The notes under the pieces: model-generated
What the model was told of the DNA's origin: nothing
Database searches by the model: none
Seen by the model: the letters and a program-made list of their open reading frames with translations, nothing else
Assembly (NCBI GenBank): GCA_017555695.1
Contig: JAFZFX010000049.1
Span: 62,001 to 126,000, forward strand
Direction: 5' to 3'
Length of the DNA: 64,000 bases
Origin: Alistipes sp.
Lineage (GTDB): Bacteria > Bacteroidota > Bacteroidia > Bacteroidales > Rikenellaceae
Position numbers and translations under genes: made by a program
Shown here: one piece after another, positions 53,501 through 60,074 of the stretch
How the letters are laid out: each line of letters opens with the position of its first letter
Position numbering within the stretch: position 1 is the first letter of the stretch

Positions 53501-54097
53501 GCGCTCAAAGACGCAGTGTGCCGCCTCGATAGCTGCTTTTGCATTGAGGGTGTCGAAGATTGTTTCGATAAGCAATAGATCCACGCCTCCCTCGATAAGA
53601 GCCTCAATCTGCTCCTCGTAGGCGCTCTGCAACTGGTCGAAATCGATAACTCGCAGGGCGGGGTTCTCTACATCGGGCGACATCGACGCTGTCTTGCTCG
53701 TAGGGCCTATCGAACCCGCAACGAAACGGGGTTTATCGGGTGTGAGTATTGTGGCGCGGTCAGCCTCGGCGCGAGCCAGACGGGCCGCCTCAAGGTTGAT
53801 GCGGCGCACAAGGTGTGAGGTCGAGTAGTCGCTCTGCGAGATGCTCTGCGCATTGAATGTGCAGGTCTCTATAATATCGGCGCCAGAGTCGAGATATTGG
53901 CGGTGGATTGCTGAAATAACATCGGGACGATAGAGCGCCAGCAGGTCGTTGTTGCCAGCGACCTTTATGGGGTGTGACGATAACTCTTCGCCTCGGAAAT
54001 CCTCCTCCTGTAGTCCATAGCGCTGAATCATTGTGCCCATAGCACCATCCAGCACAAGTATGCGACTATCAATAATATCTCTTATCTTGCTTGACAT
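50564..54097 (-). CDS. metH: Cobalamin-dependent methionine synthase
   Basis: The 1177-residue MetH contains all modules: homocysteine-binding domain (1-320, zinc ligands in GLNCSFGAEQM and GGCCGTTPDHI), pterin-binding domain (about 345-600), cobalamin domain (about 640-880, lower axial His in GDVHDIGKN near 755), and the C-terminal AdoMet activation domain (about 910-1177). It methylates homocysteine using methyl-tetrahydrofolate. It depends on the B12 imported by the first operon. MetF, which makes its methyl donor, is encoded 31 bases upstream. Confidence 0.96.
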   Translation of the reverse strand: MSSKIRDIIDSRILVLDGAMGTMIQRYGLQEEDFRGEELSSHPIKVAGNNDLLALYRPDVISAIHRQYLDSGADIIETCTFNAQSISQSDYSTSHLVRRINLEAARLARAEADRATILTPDKPRFVAGSIGPTSKTASMSPDVENPALRVIDFDQLQSAYEEQIEALIEGGVDLLLIETIFDTLNAKAAIEAAHCVFERKGYSLPIMLSITIADLSGRMLAGQTIEAFLRSMSSPHILSVGLNCSFGAEQMLPLLKEMSAISPYYVSAYPNAGIPDVMGNYDQSPEVMGGLIERFVDSEIVNIVGGCCGTTPDHIRAIADVVAKPHKVHRPATCRKGWLSGIDLFSENGAFINVGERCNVAGSRKFLRLIKEKAYDEALAIARSQVRAGAMILDINMDDGMLDTRTELCNFLNLMASDPEIARLPWMVDSSRFDVIEAALKCIQGKAIVNSLSLKEGEEIFLERALRMKRLGAALVVMAFDEQGQATTFERKVEVCQRAYNLLRDKIDFPTEDIIFDPNILTIATGMREHDSYALDFIRATEWIHANLPHAKVSGGVSNLSFSLRGNNYLREAMHAVFLYHAIRAGMDMAIVNPSTAVMYGDIPSDLLEALEDVILCRREDATERLIAIAEQYREAASEATDSAPTADRKSISIEERLTTALQRGDEEYLEQDLNEALTIYPSAAAIIEGPLMQGMSLVGELFGQGKMFLPQVVKTARTMKRAVSILQPHIEAAATASSSKNGRFLLATVKGDVHDIGKNIAAVVLACNNFEVIDLGVMVAAETIVQKAIEHKADYIGLSGLITPSLDEMCYVAKELKSAGINIPLFIGGATTSALHTAVKIAPLYDGVVLHTKDASQNPVLAMQLKSDAGEELIAKTRQSQEQLRQQLKAEQEGKPATANTEATRIDIDWSKENIIKPTFTGVRTIDHIAINDVRQYINWHHFFNLWRVSSDSAEASKLQAEAEAMLDELQCKHHMLARVGFFEAYGADDKIIIEHNTGCKCCHKGKHQVIIPTPRQSHEGEDGVRLALCDFVAPKGYQDHIGLFATTVSASFAAELEQLKGEGKEYESLMMQSLGDRLVEATSEWLHRSVRCELWGYAPNEELSAKELFAAKYQGIRPAVGYPSLPEQKNIFTLAQLIDPAEIGISLTENGAMYPQASICGLYIASRHARYFVVE

Positions 54098-54128
54098 CTT
54101 TTATCAATATTGACTCTTTGTAGTTTGA

Positions 54129-55082
54129 TTAATATACCGCCTTGGCGATAGCCTCGATGCTTGCCGAAGCGTTCATCGAGTAGAAGTGTATGCTCGGCAC
54201 GCCAGCCGCTTTCAGTTCGCGGGCCTGCGCGATTCCCCACTCCACGCCCAAGGACTTAACATCGTCGTTGTTCTTACAGAGTCGCAACTCCGAAGCCAAC
54301 TCCATAGGCAGGTCGATGTGGAATGTTTTGGGCAGCAGAGCCTGCTGCATCAACGATGTCAGGGGCTTGATGCCAGGGATGATAGGCACATTGATGCCCG
54401 CTGCGCGGCACTTCTCGACGAATGAGAAGTAACGGCTGTTGTCGAAGAACATCTGCGTTACTACATACTCGGCGCCAGCCTCAATCTTTGCTTTCAGGTA
54501 CTCTATATCCATCTCCATATTCATAGCCTCCTCGTGCTTTTCGGGGTAGCCAGCAACTCCAAATGAGAAGGGCTTTGAGGGTACTTCGCACTGCTCGCCG
54601 TCGAGCATTGTTCCACGATTGAAGTCGCTAACCTGACGGCAGAGGTCGATGGCGTGTTCGTGGCCGTCGCTCTCGCTGATAAAACGGTTTTCGCCCTTTG
54701 CTCTATCGCCACGCAATACCAAAAGGTCTGTGATGCCGAGGTACGATAGGTCGATGAGTTCGTTCTCTAACTCGGTACGCGAAAATCCGCTACAGATGAC
54801 ATGCGGTACGGTGGGTATGCCATAGCGACCTTTCAGAGCGGCGGCAATGGCCACAGTGCCAGGGCGCATACGAGCTGTAGTGCGCTGATAGATACCCTTC
54901 TGCACCTCCTTGTATATTACCTCGGTACGGTGAGTGGTGATATTTATGTATGCGGGATTGAAGGGCATAAGGCGGTCGATGGTCTTATAGACCTGCTCTA
55001 TGCTCTTGCCTCTGACGGGAGGCAACACCTCGATAGAGAATGCTGTCGGATGCTCACTTGCCAAATATGATGCGATACTCAT
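54129..55082 (-). CDS. metF: Methylenetetrahydrofolate reductase
   Basis: The 317-residue MetF has FSIEVLPPVRGKS near 15 (catalytic Glu), INITTHRTE near 46, LVLRGDRAKGENRF near 120, and AEYVVTQMFFDN near 207. It reduces methylene-tetrahydrofolate to methyl-tetrahydrofolate, which MetH consumes. The operon order metF-metH is simple and tight. Confidence 0.94.
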   Translation of the reverse strand: MSIASYLASEHPTAFSIEVLPPVRGKSIEQVYKTIDRLMPFNPAYINITTHRTEVIYKEVQKGIYQRTTARMRPGTVAIAAALKGRYGIPTVPHVICSGFSRTELENELIDLSYLGITDLLVLRGDRAKGENRFISESDGHEHAIDLCRQVSDFNRGTMLDGEQCEVPSKPFSFGVAGYPEKHEEAMNMEMDIEYLKAKIEAGAEYVVTQMFFDNSRYFSFVEKCRAAGINVPIIPGIKPLTSLMQQALLPKTFHIDLPMELASELRLCKNNDDVKSLGVEWGIAQARELKAAGVPSIHFYSMNASASIEAIAKAVY

Positions 55083-55114
55083 AACCTAAACTACTAAAAA
55101 CATAAAATGAGTAG

Positions 55115-55145
55115 CAAAGTTACGATTTGTAACGCGCAATTCAAA
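55115..55145 (-). promoter_or_regulatory. Promoter of metF-metH
   Basis: On the minus strand TTTG/TTG, 19 bases, then TAACTTTG lies 33 bases before the metF ATG. The gap upstream is only 80 bases, with no room for a riboswitch. Confidence 0.7.
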
Positions 55146-55162
55146 ATCTTGGCTTAATTTAT

Positions 55163-55711
55163 TTAACCATTCCACTCGTAGTGGGGTGTATCTACACCTG
55201 CGTGAGATAGTATGCGCTCGGTGACGGTGGCGGCCAACTCCTCGATGTTTTGCGGGTGAGAGTAGAATGACGGTGAAGCGGGTAGGATGATTGCGCCAGC
55301 CTCGGTGAGTGAGGTCATATTGCGCAGATGTATAAGCGAGTAGGGTGTTTCGCGAGTGACGCATATTAATCGGCGACGCTCCTTGAGCATCACATCTGCC
55401 GAGCGCTCAATGAGCGAAAGCGACACGCCCGATGCTATGCGGCCAAGTGTACCCATCGAGGCGGGAACAATTATCATCGCATCGTATCGTGCCGAACCAC
55501 TTGCCGTGGGGGACATCATATCGTCGTTGCTGTAACGAACCACTCGCTCTGAAGAGGGTAGCGAGATGCCCTCGTGCGCGAGTACTTGCTCACCGCAGCG
55601 GCTAATGATAAGTGCCACCTGCTCAACCTGTGGGGCTGCCAAAAGACGCTCCACGCATTGGCGGGCATAGATGGCTCCGCTGGCTCCTGTTATTGCGACG
55701 ATGATTTTCAT
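55163..55711 (-). CDS. ubiX: UbiX-like flavin prenyltransferase
   Basis: The 182-residue flavoprotein starts KIIVAITGASGAIYARQCVERL, the UbiX signature, with SGSARYDAMIIVPASMGTLGRIASGVS near 75-100 and LICVTRETPYSLIHLRNM near 116. UbiX makes the prenylated FMN used by UbiD-type decarboxylases. No ubiD homologue lies in the window. It follows the deacetylase gene by six bases. Confidence 0.9.
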   Translation of the reverse strand: MKIIVAITGASGAIYARQCVERLLAAPQVEQVALIISRCGEQVLAHEGISLPSSERVVRYSNDDMMSPTASGSARYDAMIIVPASMGTLGRIASGVSLSLIERSADVMLKERRRLICVTRETPYSLIHLRNMTSLTEAGAIILPASPSFYSHPQNIEELAATVTERILSHAGVDTPHYEWNG

Positions 55712-55717
55712 AGATGC

Positions 55718-56326
55718 TTACAACTCAATGATTTTGCATTTTAACCCCAACTCCTTGACGCGCTCCAGCACTCGGGGTAGGGCGTAACTCATATTGCGGA
55801 ACGACTTTTCGCTGTCGTGGAAGGCAATTATCGCACCAGGGGCGATGTGCTTGATGACACCTCGACAACACTCTGAGGGCGTTACCGCAGGCGAGTAGTC
55901 GCGCGAGAGGATGTTCCACATAATAACCTTATATCTCTGCCCGATGGCACGCATCTGCGAAGGCAGCACGCGGGCGTATGGTGGGCGGAAGAGGTCAGAG
56001 TGCAGGATGTCGTCAGCGAAATCGACATCTTCGATATACTTCTCGAGCGGCATACCCCAACCCTTCTGGTGAGAGTAGGTGTGGTTACCGATTTTGTGAC
56101 CCTCGGCTAAGATACGCTGGTGAAGGTCGGGATACATCTCGGCGTTCTTGCCCAGAACGAAGAATGTGGCCTTGGCATCGTACTGCTTCAGCGTAGCCAG
56201 AATCCACTCGGTAATACCAGGCGTAGGTCCGTCGTCGAAAGTCAGAAAGACTCCATTGCGGTCGTCAATCTCCCAAATCATTTCGGGGAAGATGCGACGA
56301 ATCAATTTGCCGGGATTAATCTTCAT
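55718..56326 (-). CDS. Polysaccharide deacetylase (NodB domain)
   Basis: The 202-residue protein carries the NodB metal-dependent deacetylase core: VFLTFDDGPTPGITEW near 27, KIGNHTYSHQKGW near 76, and FRPPYARV near 112. The catalytic base Asp and the His pair are kept. It removes N- or O-acetyl groups from a glycan such as peptidoglycan or a surface polymer. No signal peptide is evident, which is unusual if the target is outside the cell. Confidence 0.87.
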   Translation of the reverse strand: MKINPGKLIRRIFPEMIWEIDDRNGVFLTFDDGPTPGITEWILATLKQYDAKATFFVLGKNAEMYPDLHQRILAEGHKIGNHTYSHQKGWGMPLEKYIEDVDFADDILHSDLFRPPYARVLPSQMRAIGQRYKVIMWNILSRDYSPAVTPSECCRGVIKHIAPGAIIAFHDSEKSFRNMSYALPRVLERVKELGLKCKIIEL

Positions 56327-56376
56327 ATTTTCTTTCTGCTTTCGTTTTTGTTAAACTGCCTGGAAATGGACAGCCA

Positions 56377-56384
56377 CAAATGTA
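56377..56384 (-). promoter_or_regulatory. -7 box (TACATTTG) for the deacetylase-ubiX pair
   Basis: TACATTTG on the minus strand lies 51 bases before the deacetylase ATG. The -33 element is not clear. Confidence 0.45.
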
Positions 56385-56414
56385 ATGTTTTTTTTGTTTT
56401 GTCGGGGTATCAAT

Positions 56415-56445
56415 TTTGTATAAACTCTAAAATTTATTACATTTG
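56415..56445 (+). promoter_or_regulatory. Promoter of the DUF4837 gene
   Basis: TTTG, 19 bases, then TACATTTG is a full match to the consensus, 84 bases before the ATG at 56529. Confidence 0.75.
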
Positions 56446-56528
56446 CCTGAATTTGAAGTATAAAATCGAGCGCGGGCGGGGTCTTTGTGGAGTCGGAATC
56501 TGGTCTGCGCTGTTAAAATGAAACTATT

Positions 56529-57560
56529 ATGAGACGCTTATTTTTCAATTTGATAGCCGTGGGTGTAGTTCTATCTTCGCTCGTTGGTTGCGATGCTTTC
56601 TATTCGGCTTCGTCATCAGATACATCTACGGGAAAACCCTACGAGCTGGTTGTTGTGTGTGACCAGCAGCCGTGGTTGAGCGAGCTGGGCGATACACTGC
56701 AGGCAGTACTGAAGCAGCCCGTCAAAGAGCTGGCAAAGATTGAGCCTATGTTCGATGTGATGCGAGTGTTGCCCAACAACTTCAAGAGCCTCACACGCCA
56801 CCACCGCAACATCATTGTCGTTCATGTAAATCCCGAGTTTGCAGAGCCTAAAATCGAGGCGCAGTACGACGCAACGGCCGCTCCGCAGATTTTCATCTCG
56901 ATTCAGGGCCCCGACAACCACACTCTCGCGCAGTATGTCAGCGACAATCGCGACAATCTGCTCTATGTGCTGGAGAAGGCCGAGCGTGACCGCCGAGTGG
57001 ACTACTCTAATAAGTACTACTCGAAGCCGCTCTTCGATATGATTAACGAGACATTCAACTTCGAGATGCGAGTGCCCGACAACTTCAAGATGCGTACACA
57101 GAGCGACGATATGATATGGTTCTCACACGAGTTGCCCGTAGCAAGCCAGGGATTTTTTATCTACAAATACCCTTACACTGGCCCCGAGTCACTCACTTTG
57201 GAGGCTTTGGTGGCGGCGCGTAACCGCTTTGCGGCGCGTATCCCAGGCCCTGCCGACGGCTCTTATATGACTACCGTAACGAAGATTCCCGATCAAACAG
57301 GTGAGGAGTACATCCCCTTTATGCCTGACTATCGTCCCATCCGCATCGGCGAGCGCCCGTGGATTGAGATGACCGGCTTCTGGGATGTGGAGAATTATGT
57401 GATGGGCGGTGTGTTTGTGAGCTATACAACGGTAAATCCTGCAACACAGGAGGTGGTGACCATCGATTGCTATGTCTACTCGCCGAAGGATAAGAAGCGC
57501 AATCTGTTGCGTGACTTGCAACACTTGGTCTATGTGGTTGATTTCCCGAATAATAATTAA
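56529..57560 (+). CDS. DUF4837 family lipoprotein
   Basis: The 343-residue protein has a lipoprotein signal (MRRLFFNLIAVGVVLSSLVGC, Cys at 21). The body matches DUF4837, a Bacteroidetes family without known function: YELVVVCDQQPW near 37, NIIVVHVNPEF near 91, and RPWIEMTGFWDVENYVMGGVFV near 277. It is likely attached to the outer or inner membrane facing the periplasm. Confidence 0.85.
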   Translation: MRRLFFNLIAVGVVLSSLVGCDAFYSASSSDTSTGKPYELVVVCDQQPWLSELGDTLQAVLKQPVKELAKIEPMFDVMRVLPNNFKSLTRHHRNIIVVHVNPEFAEPKIEAQYDATAAPQIFISIQGPDNHTLAQYVSDNRDNLLYVLEKAERDRRVDYSNKYYSKPLFDMINETFNFEMRVPDNFKMRTQSDDMIWFSHELPVASQGFFIYKYPYTGPESLTLEALVAARNRFAARIPGPADGSYMTTVTKIPDQTGEEYIPFMPDYRPIRIGERPWIEMTGFWDVENYVMGGVFVSYTTVNPATQEVVTIDCYVYSPKDKKRNLLRDLQHLVYVVDFPNNN

Positions 57561-57596
57561 TTCTTGTGGGGCTTTGGCCCGAGCATAATGCAATAC

Positions 57597-57641
57597 CGAG
57601 TCGGGATGCTGATTGATAAAATCGGCGTCCCGATTCGTTTT
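57597..57641 (+). terminator. Terminator of the DUF4837 gene
   Basis: An imperfect stem (CGAGTCGGGATGC-TGATT with AATCGGCGTCCCGATTCG) is followed by GTTTTATG, about 37 bases after the stop. Confidence 0.7.
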
Positions 57642-57673
57642 ATGCAGATAAAAGTTTTTTTGCCGAAGAAAAG

Positions 57674-57704
57674 TTGGAAAATTGTTTTTTTGTACTTACC
57701 TTTG
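57674..57704 (+). promoter_or_regulatory. Promoter of greA
   Basis: TTG, 20 bases, then TACCTTTG gives a consensus promoter with an untranslated leader of about 115 bases before the greA ATG. Confidence 0.7.
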
Positions 57705-57827
57705 TTAGCAGATAAAAATAAGAGTGTTGAATCGGGATTCTAATCTCAAAGTGCAGATGAAGGCTCGTCGTAGAGTCGGTTAGGTGCATTCAAGGTTGGA
57801 ATTCAGTTTTTTTTTATTGTTTTAGAT

Positions 57828-58304
57828 ATGGCAAGTGAGATTATTTATTTGACGGCAGAGGGTTTGCAAAAACTCAAGGACGAACTTCAACATATGCGTT
57901 CAGTTGAGCGCCCCGCTATTTCGGCTGCTATTGCCGAGGCTCGTGACAAGGGTGACTTGTCAGAGAATGCTGAGTATGATGCTGCGCGTGAGGCACAGGG
58001 TCTGCTCGAGATGCGTATCGCTAAGCTGGAGCAGACTTTGACTAACGCTCGCGTAATTGACGAGTCGAAGATTGACAAGAGCAAGGTGCAGATTCTGAGC
58101 AAGGTGACACTGCTTAACCACAACAACAAGAAGCAGGTTACCTATACCATCGTATCAGAGAACGAGGCTAACTTGCGTGAGGGTAAGCTCGCTATCGGTA
58201 CTCCCATCGCCAAGGCTTTGTTGGGCAAGAAGAAGGGTGATGTAGTTGAGGTTACCGTTCCCGCTGGTGTACTTAAGTTCGAGATTTTGGATATCAATAT
58301 CTAA
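57828..58304 (+). CDS. greA: Transcription elongation factor GreA
   Basis: The 158-residue protein has the N-terminal coiled coil (EGLQKLKDELQHMRSVERPA) with the acidic tip region GDLSENAEYDAAREAQ, and the C-terminal FKBP-like domain (about 85-158, GTPIAKALLGKKKGDVVEV). It rescues backtracked RNA polymerase by stimulating transcript cleavage. It is monocistronic with its own terminator. Confidence 0.95.
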   Translation: MASEIIYLTAEGLQKLKDELQHMRSVERPAISAAIAEARDKGDLSENAEYDAAREAQGLLEMRIAKLEQTLTNARVIDESKIDKSKVQILSKVTLLNHNNKKQVTYTIVSENEANLREGKLAIGTPIAKALLGKKKGDVVEVTVPAGVLKFEILDINI

Positions 58305-58370
58305 TATTTCCCTCGCCGCATCTGCTGCGGGCAGAGTGAGTCTGCAAGGGGTGGACGAAGAAAAAGATTT

Positions 58371-58408
58371 AGGCTGCTAACCGAGAGGTTGGCAGCCTAT
58401 TTTTTTTG
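58371..58408 (+). terminator. Terminator of greA
   Basis: Stem AGGCTGCTAACC / GGTTGGCAGCCT with loop GAGA is followed by A and eight T. The opposite strand lacks an equally good T run. Confidence 0.9.
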
Positions 58409-58422
58409 TTAGACAATTAGGT

Positions 58423-59040
58423 CTATCTGTTTTTGCAGCATTTGCTGTAACGCTCCTCTATGACCTTCCAGTCGAGTACTTCCCAAAATGCCTTCACGCC
58501 ATCGGCGCGGGCATTGCGGTGGTCGATGTAGTAGGCGTGCTCCCACACATCAATCGTCAGCAGTGGATGCAGACCCTCGGTCAAGGGGTTGCCTGCATTC
58601 TGGGTGCTGACTATGCTCAGCTTGCCCTTGTCGTTGCATACGAGCCACACCCAACCCGAGCCGAAGAGTGCCAGCGCCGACTTGTTCATATGCTCCTTAA
58701 GCTCCTCCAGCGAGCCGTAGGTGTCGTTTATAGCCTCCATCAGCGGCCCATAGGGGCGACGCTGTGGTGCGGGCGAGAACTGGTCGAAGTAGAATTGGTG
58801 ATTCCAGGTCTGTGCGGCGTTGTTGAATATGGCGCCATCCGACTGTTTAACAATATCCTCCAGCGACATATCCGCAAAGCGTGTGCCTGAGATAAGTTCG
58901 TTGAGTTTGGTCACATAGCCCGCCAGGTGTTTGTCGTGGTGGAAGATTATCGTCTGCTCAGAGATGTAGGGCTCAAGCGAGTGCTTGTAATAGGGTAGCG
59001 GAGCAAGCGAGAACTTCTGTGTAACTGTTGCTGTTGTCAT
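58423..59040 (-). CDS. sodB: Superoxide dismutase (Fe/Mn type)
   Basis: From the ATG at 59040 the enzyme has 205 residues. Metal ligands and family motifs are visible: HHDKHLAGYV, NNAAQTWNHQFYF, and DVWEHAYYIDHRN. It converts superoxide to peroxide and oxygen, supporting survival of an anaerobe on oxygen exposure. An ATG at 59076 would add 12 residues with a hydrophobic stretch (LLTNFIILV); 59040 is chosen with moderate confidence. Fe versus Mn use cannot be decided here. Confidence 0.9.
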   Translation of the reverse strand: MTTATVTQKFSLAPLPYYKHSLEPYISEQTIIFHHDKHLAGYVTKLNELISGTRFADMSLEDIVKQSDGAIFNNAAQTWNHQFYFDQFSPAPQRRPYGPLMEAINDTYGSLEELKEHMNKSALALFGSGWVWLVCNDKGKLSIVSTQNAGNPLTEGLHPLLTIDVWEHAYYIDHRNARADGVKAFWEVLDWKVIEERYSKCCKNR

Positions 59041-59090
59041 AACCAGAATAATAAAATTAGTTAAAAGTGTATTCATACTCTGCTCTTCAG

Positions 59091-59098
59091 CAAAGATA
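59091..59098 (-). promoter_or_regulatory. -7 box (TATCTTTG) for sodB
   Basis: TATCTTTG on the minus strand lies 50 bases before the preferred sodB ATG and 14 bases before the alternative one. No -33 TTG at normal spacing. Confidence 0.5.
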
Positions 59099-59190
59099 GT
59101 GCCTGACGGAGGATGCGTGTTGAAAAAAAAGAGTCTCCCAAATGGCTATTATTGGCCTCTGCGTGCAGTGTCTGTCGAGGCGGTCTGATT

Positions 59191-59221
59191 TTTGGAAATT
59201 CAGAGAATTTTACTACCTTTG
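59191..59221 (+). promoter_or_regulatory. Promoter of the zeta-kinase/small-protein pair
   Basis: TTTGG, 19 bases, then TACCTTTG is a consensus promoter 25 bases before the ATG at 59247. Confidence 0.75.
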
Positions 59222-59246
59222 TAACTAATATATTATTGGCGAGTGT

Positions 59247-59816
59247 ATGCGTAAGCTCTATATCATAGCAGGTTGCAATGGCGCGGGCAAGACCACAGCC
59301 TCGTATGCTGTGTTGCCCGATATGTTGGAGTGTCGCGATTTTGTCAATGCCGACGAGATAGCCAAGGGCCTTTCGCCCTTCAGTCCGTCGAGGGTATCCA
59401 TCGAGGCGGGACGCCTGATGCGTAAGCGTATGGATGACTTGCTGGCCTCTGGTGCAGACTTTGCATTCGAGACTACGCTGGCTACGCGCTACTATACGCG
59501 CTTCATCCGTCAGGCTCAGGAGCAGGGTTACTTCGTTTCGCTGCTCTACTTTTGGTTACCTTCGCCCGACCAGGCCGTTGAGCGTGTGGCGCAACGAGTG
59601 ACCGAGGGTGGGCATAATGTGCCGCCAGAGGTTGTTCGCAGACGCTACTATAGAGGATTGCGTTACCTGACTTCGCTCTATACGCCCATCTGCGACTATT
59701 GGGTTATCTATGATAATAGCTCGGTGGACGGAGTGAAAAAAATTGCATACGGCACTCGTGATGAAATAAGAGAAGTTGTAGATTCGTTATCATATCGTAA
59801 AATATGCAAAATGTAG
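59247..59816 (+). CDS. Zeta-toxin-like P-loop kinase
   Basis: The 189-residue protein has a Walker A (IIAGCNGAGKTTAS, near 6-19), NADEIAKGLSPF near 34, ETTLATRYYTRFI near 77, and a C-terminal RRRYYRGLRYLTSLY segment. This fits the zeta-toxin/UDP-N-acetylglucosamine kinase family. Classical zeta toxins are encoded with an epsilon antitoxin upstream; here a small protein gene overlaps downstream instead. Members in Bacteroidetes need not be toxic, so a housekeeping kinase role is equally possible. Confidence 0.83.
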   Translation: MRKLYIIAGCNGAGKTTASYAVLPDMLECRDFVNADEIAKGLSPFSPSRVSIEAGRLMRKRMDDLLASGADFAFETTLATRYYTRFIRQAQEQGYFVSLLYFWLPSPDQAVERVAQRVTEGGHNVPPEVVRRRYYRGLRYLTSLYTPICDYWVIYDNSSVDGVKKIAYGTRDEIREVVDSLSYRKICKM

Positions 59817-59980
59817 AGGTTATGAGCGAAATGGAGATTGAGCAGCTGCAGGAGAAGATTGATGCGGGCATACTGTTGGCCCAGCAGCGACTCATCGAGC
59901 GCGTCAAGAAGGAGAACGGCGAGTTGGTGGTAATGCGTGACGGTAAGGTTACGCACATTACAGCCGACGAGATAGAGTAA
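59804..59980 (+). CDS. Small 58-residue partner of the zeta-like kinase
   Basis: A 58-codon frame opens with ATG at 59804, inside the last 13 bases of the kinase gene, and ends at TAA 59980. An internal ATG at 59822 or 59831 is also possible. The product has a charged helical part (EMEIEQLQEKIDAGILLAQQ) and a beta-hairpin-like end (GELVVMRDGKVTHITADEIE). The overlap indicates coupled translation with the kinase. By position and size it could be a cognate antitoxin or regulator; I have no sequence motif to prove that. Confidence 0.75.
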   Translation: MQNVEVMSEMEIEQLQEKIDAGILLAQQRLIERVKKENGELVVMRDGKVTHITADEIE

Positions 59981-60019
59981 TCTCCATTCTGGCAGCACCG
60001 CTCTGCGGCGGATAAAACA

Positions 60020-60060
60020 AGACCGTCCCGATTGAATAATCAGTCGGGACGGTCTGTTTG
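60020..60060. terminator. Bidirectional terminator between the kinase pair and the DPP-IV operon
   Basis: A perfect 12-base stem (AGACCGTCCCGA / TCGGGACGGTCT) is followed by GTTTG on the plus side and TTGTTTTATC on the minus side, between converging genes. Confidence 0.8.
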
Positions 60061-60074
60061 TATGGCCTATGCCG

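Noticed and set aside
55083-55162. Possible cobalamin riboswitch before metF-metH
   Set aside because: Only 80 bases are available and no B12-box or aptamer motifs are present; a plain promoter explains the region.
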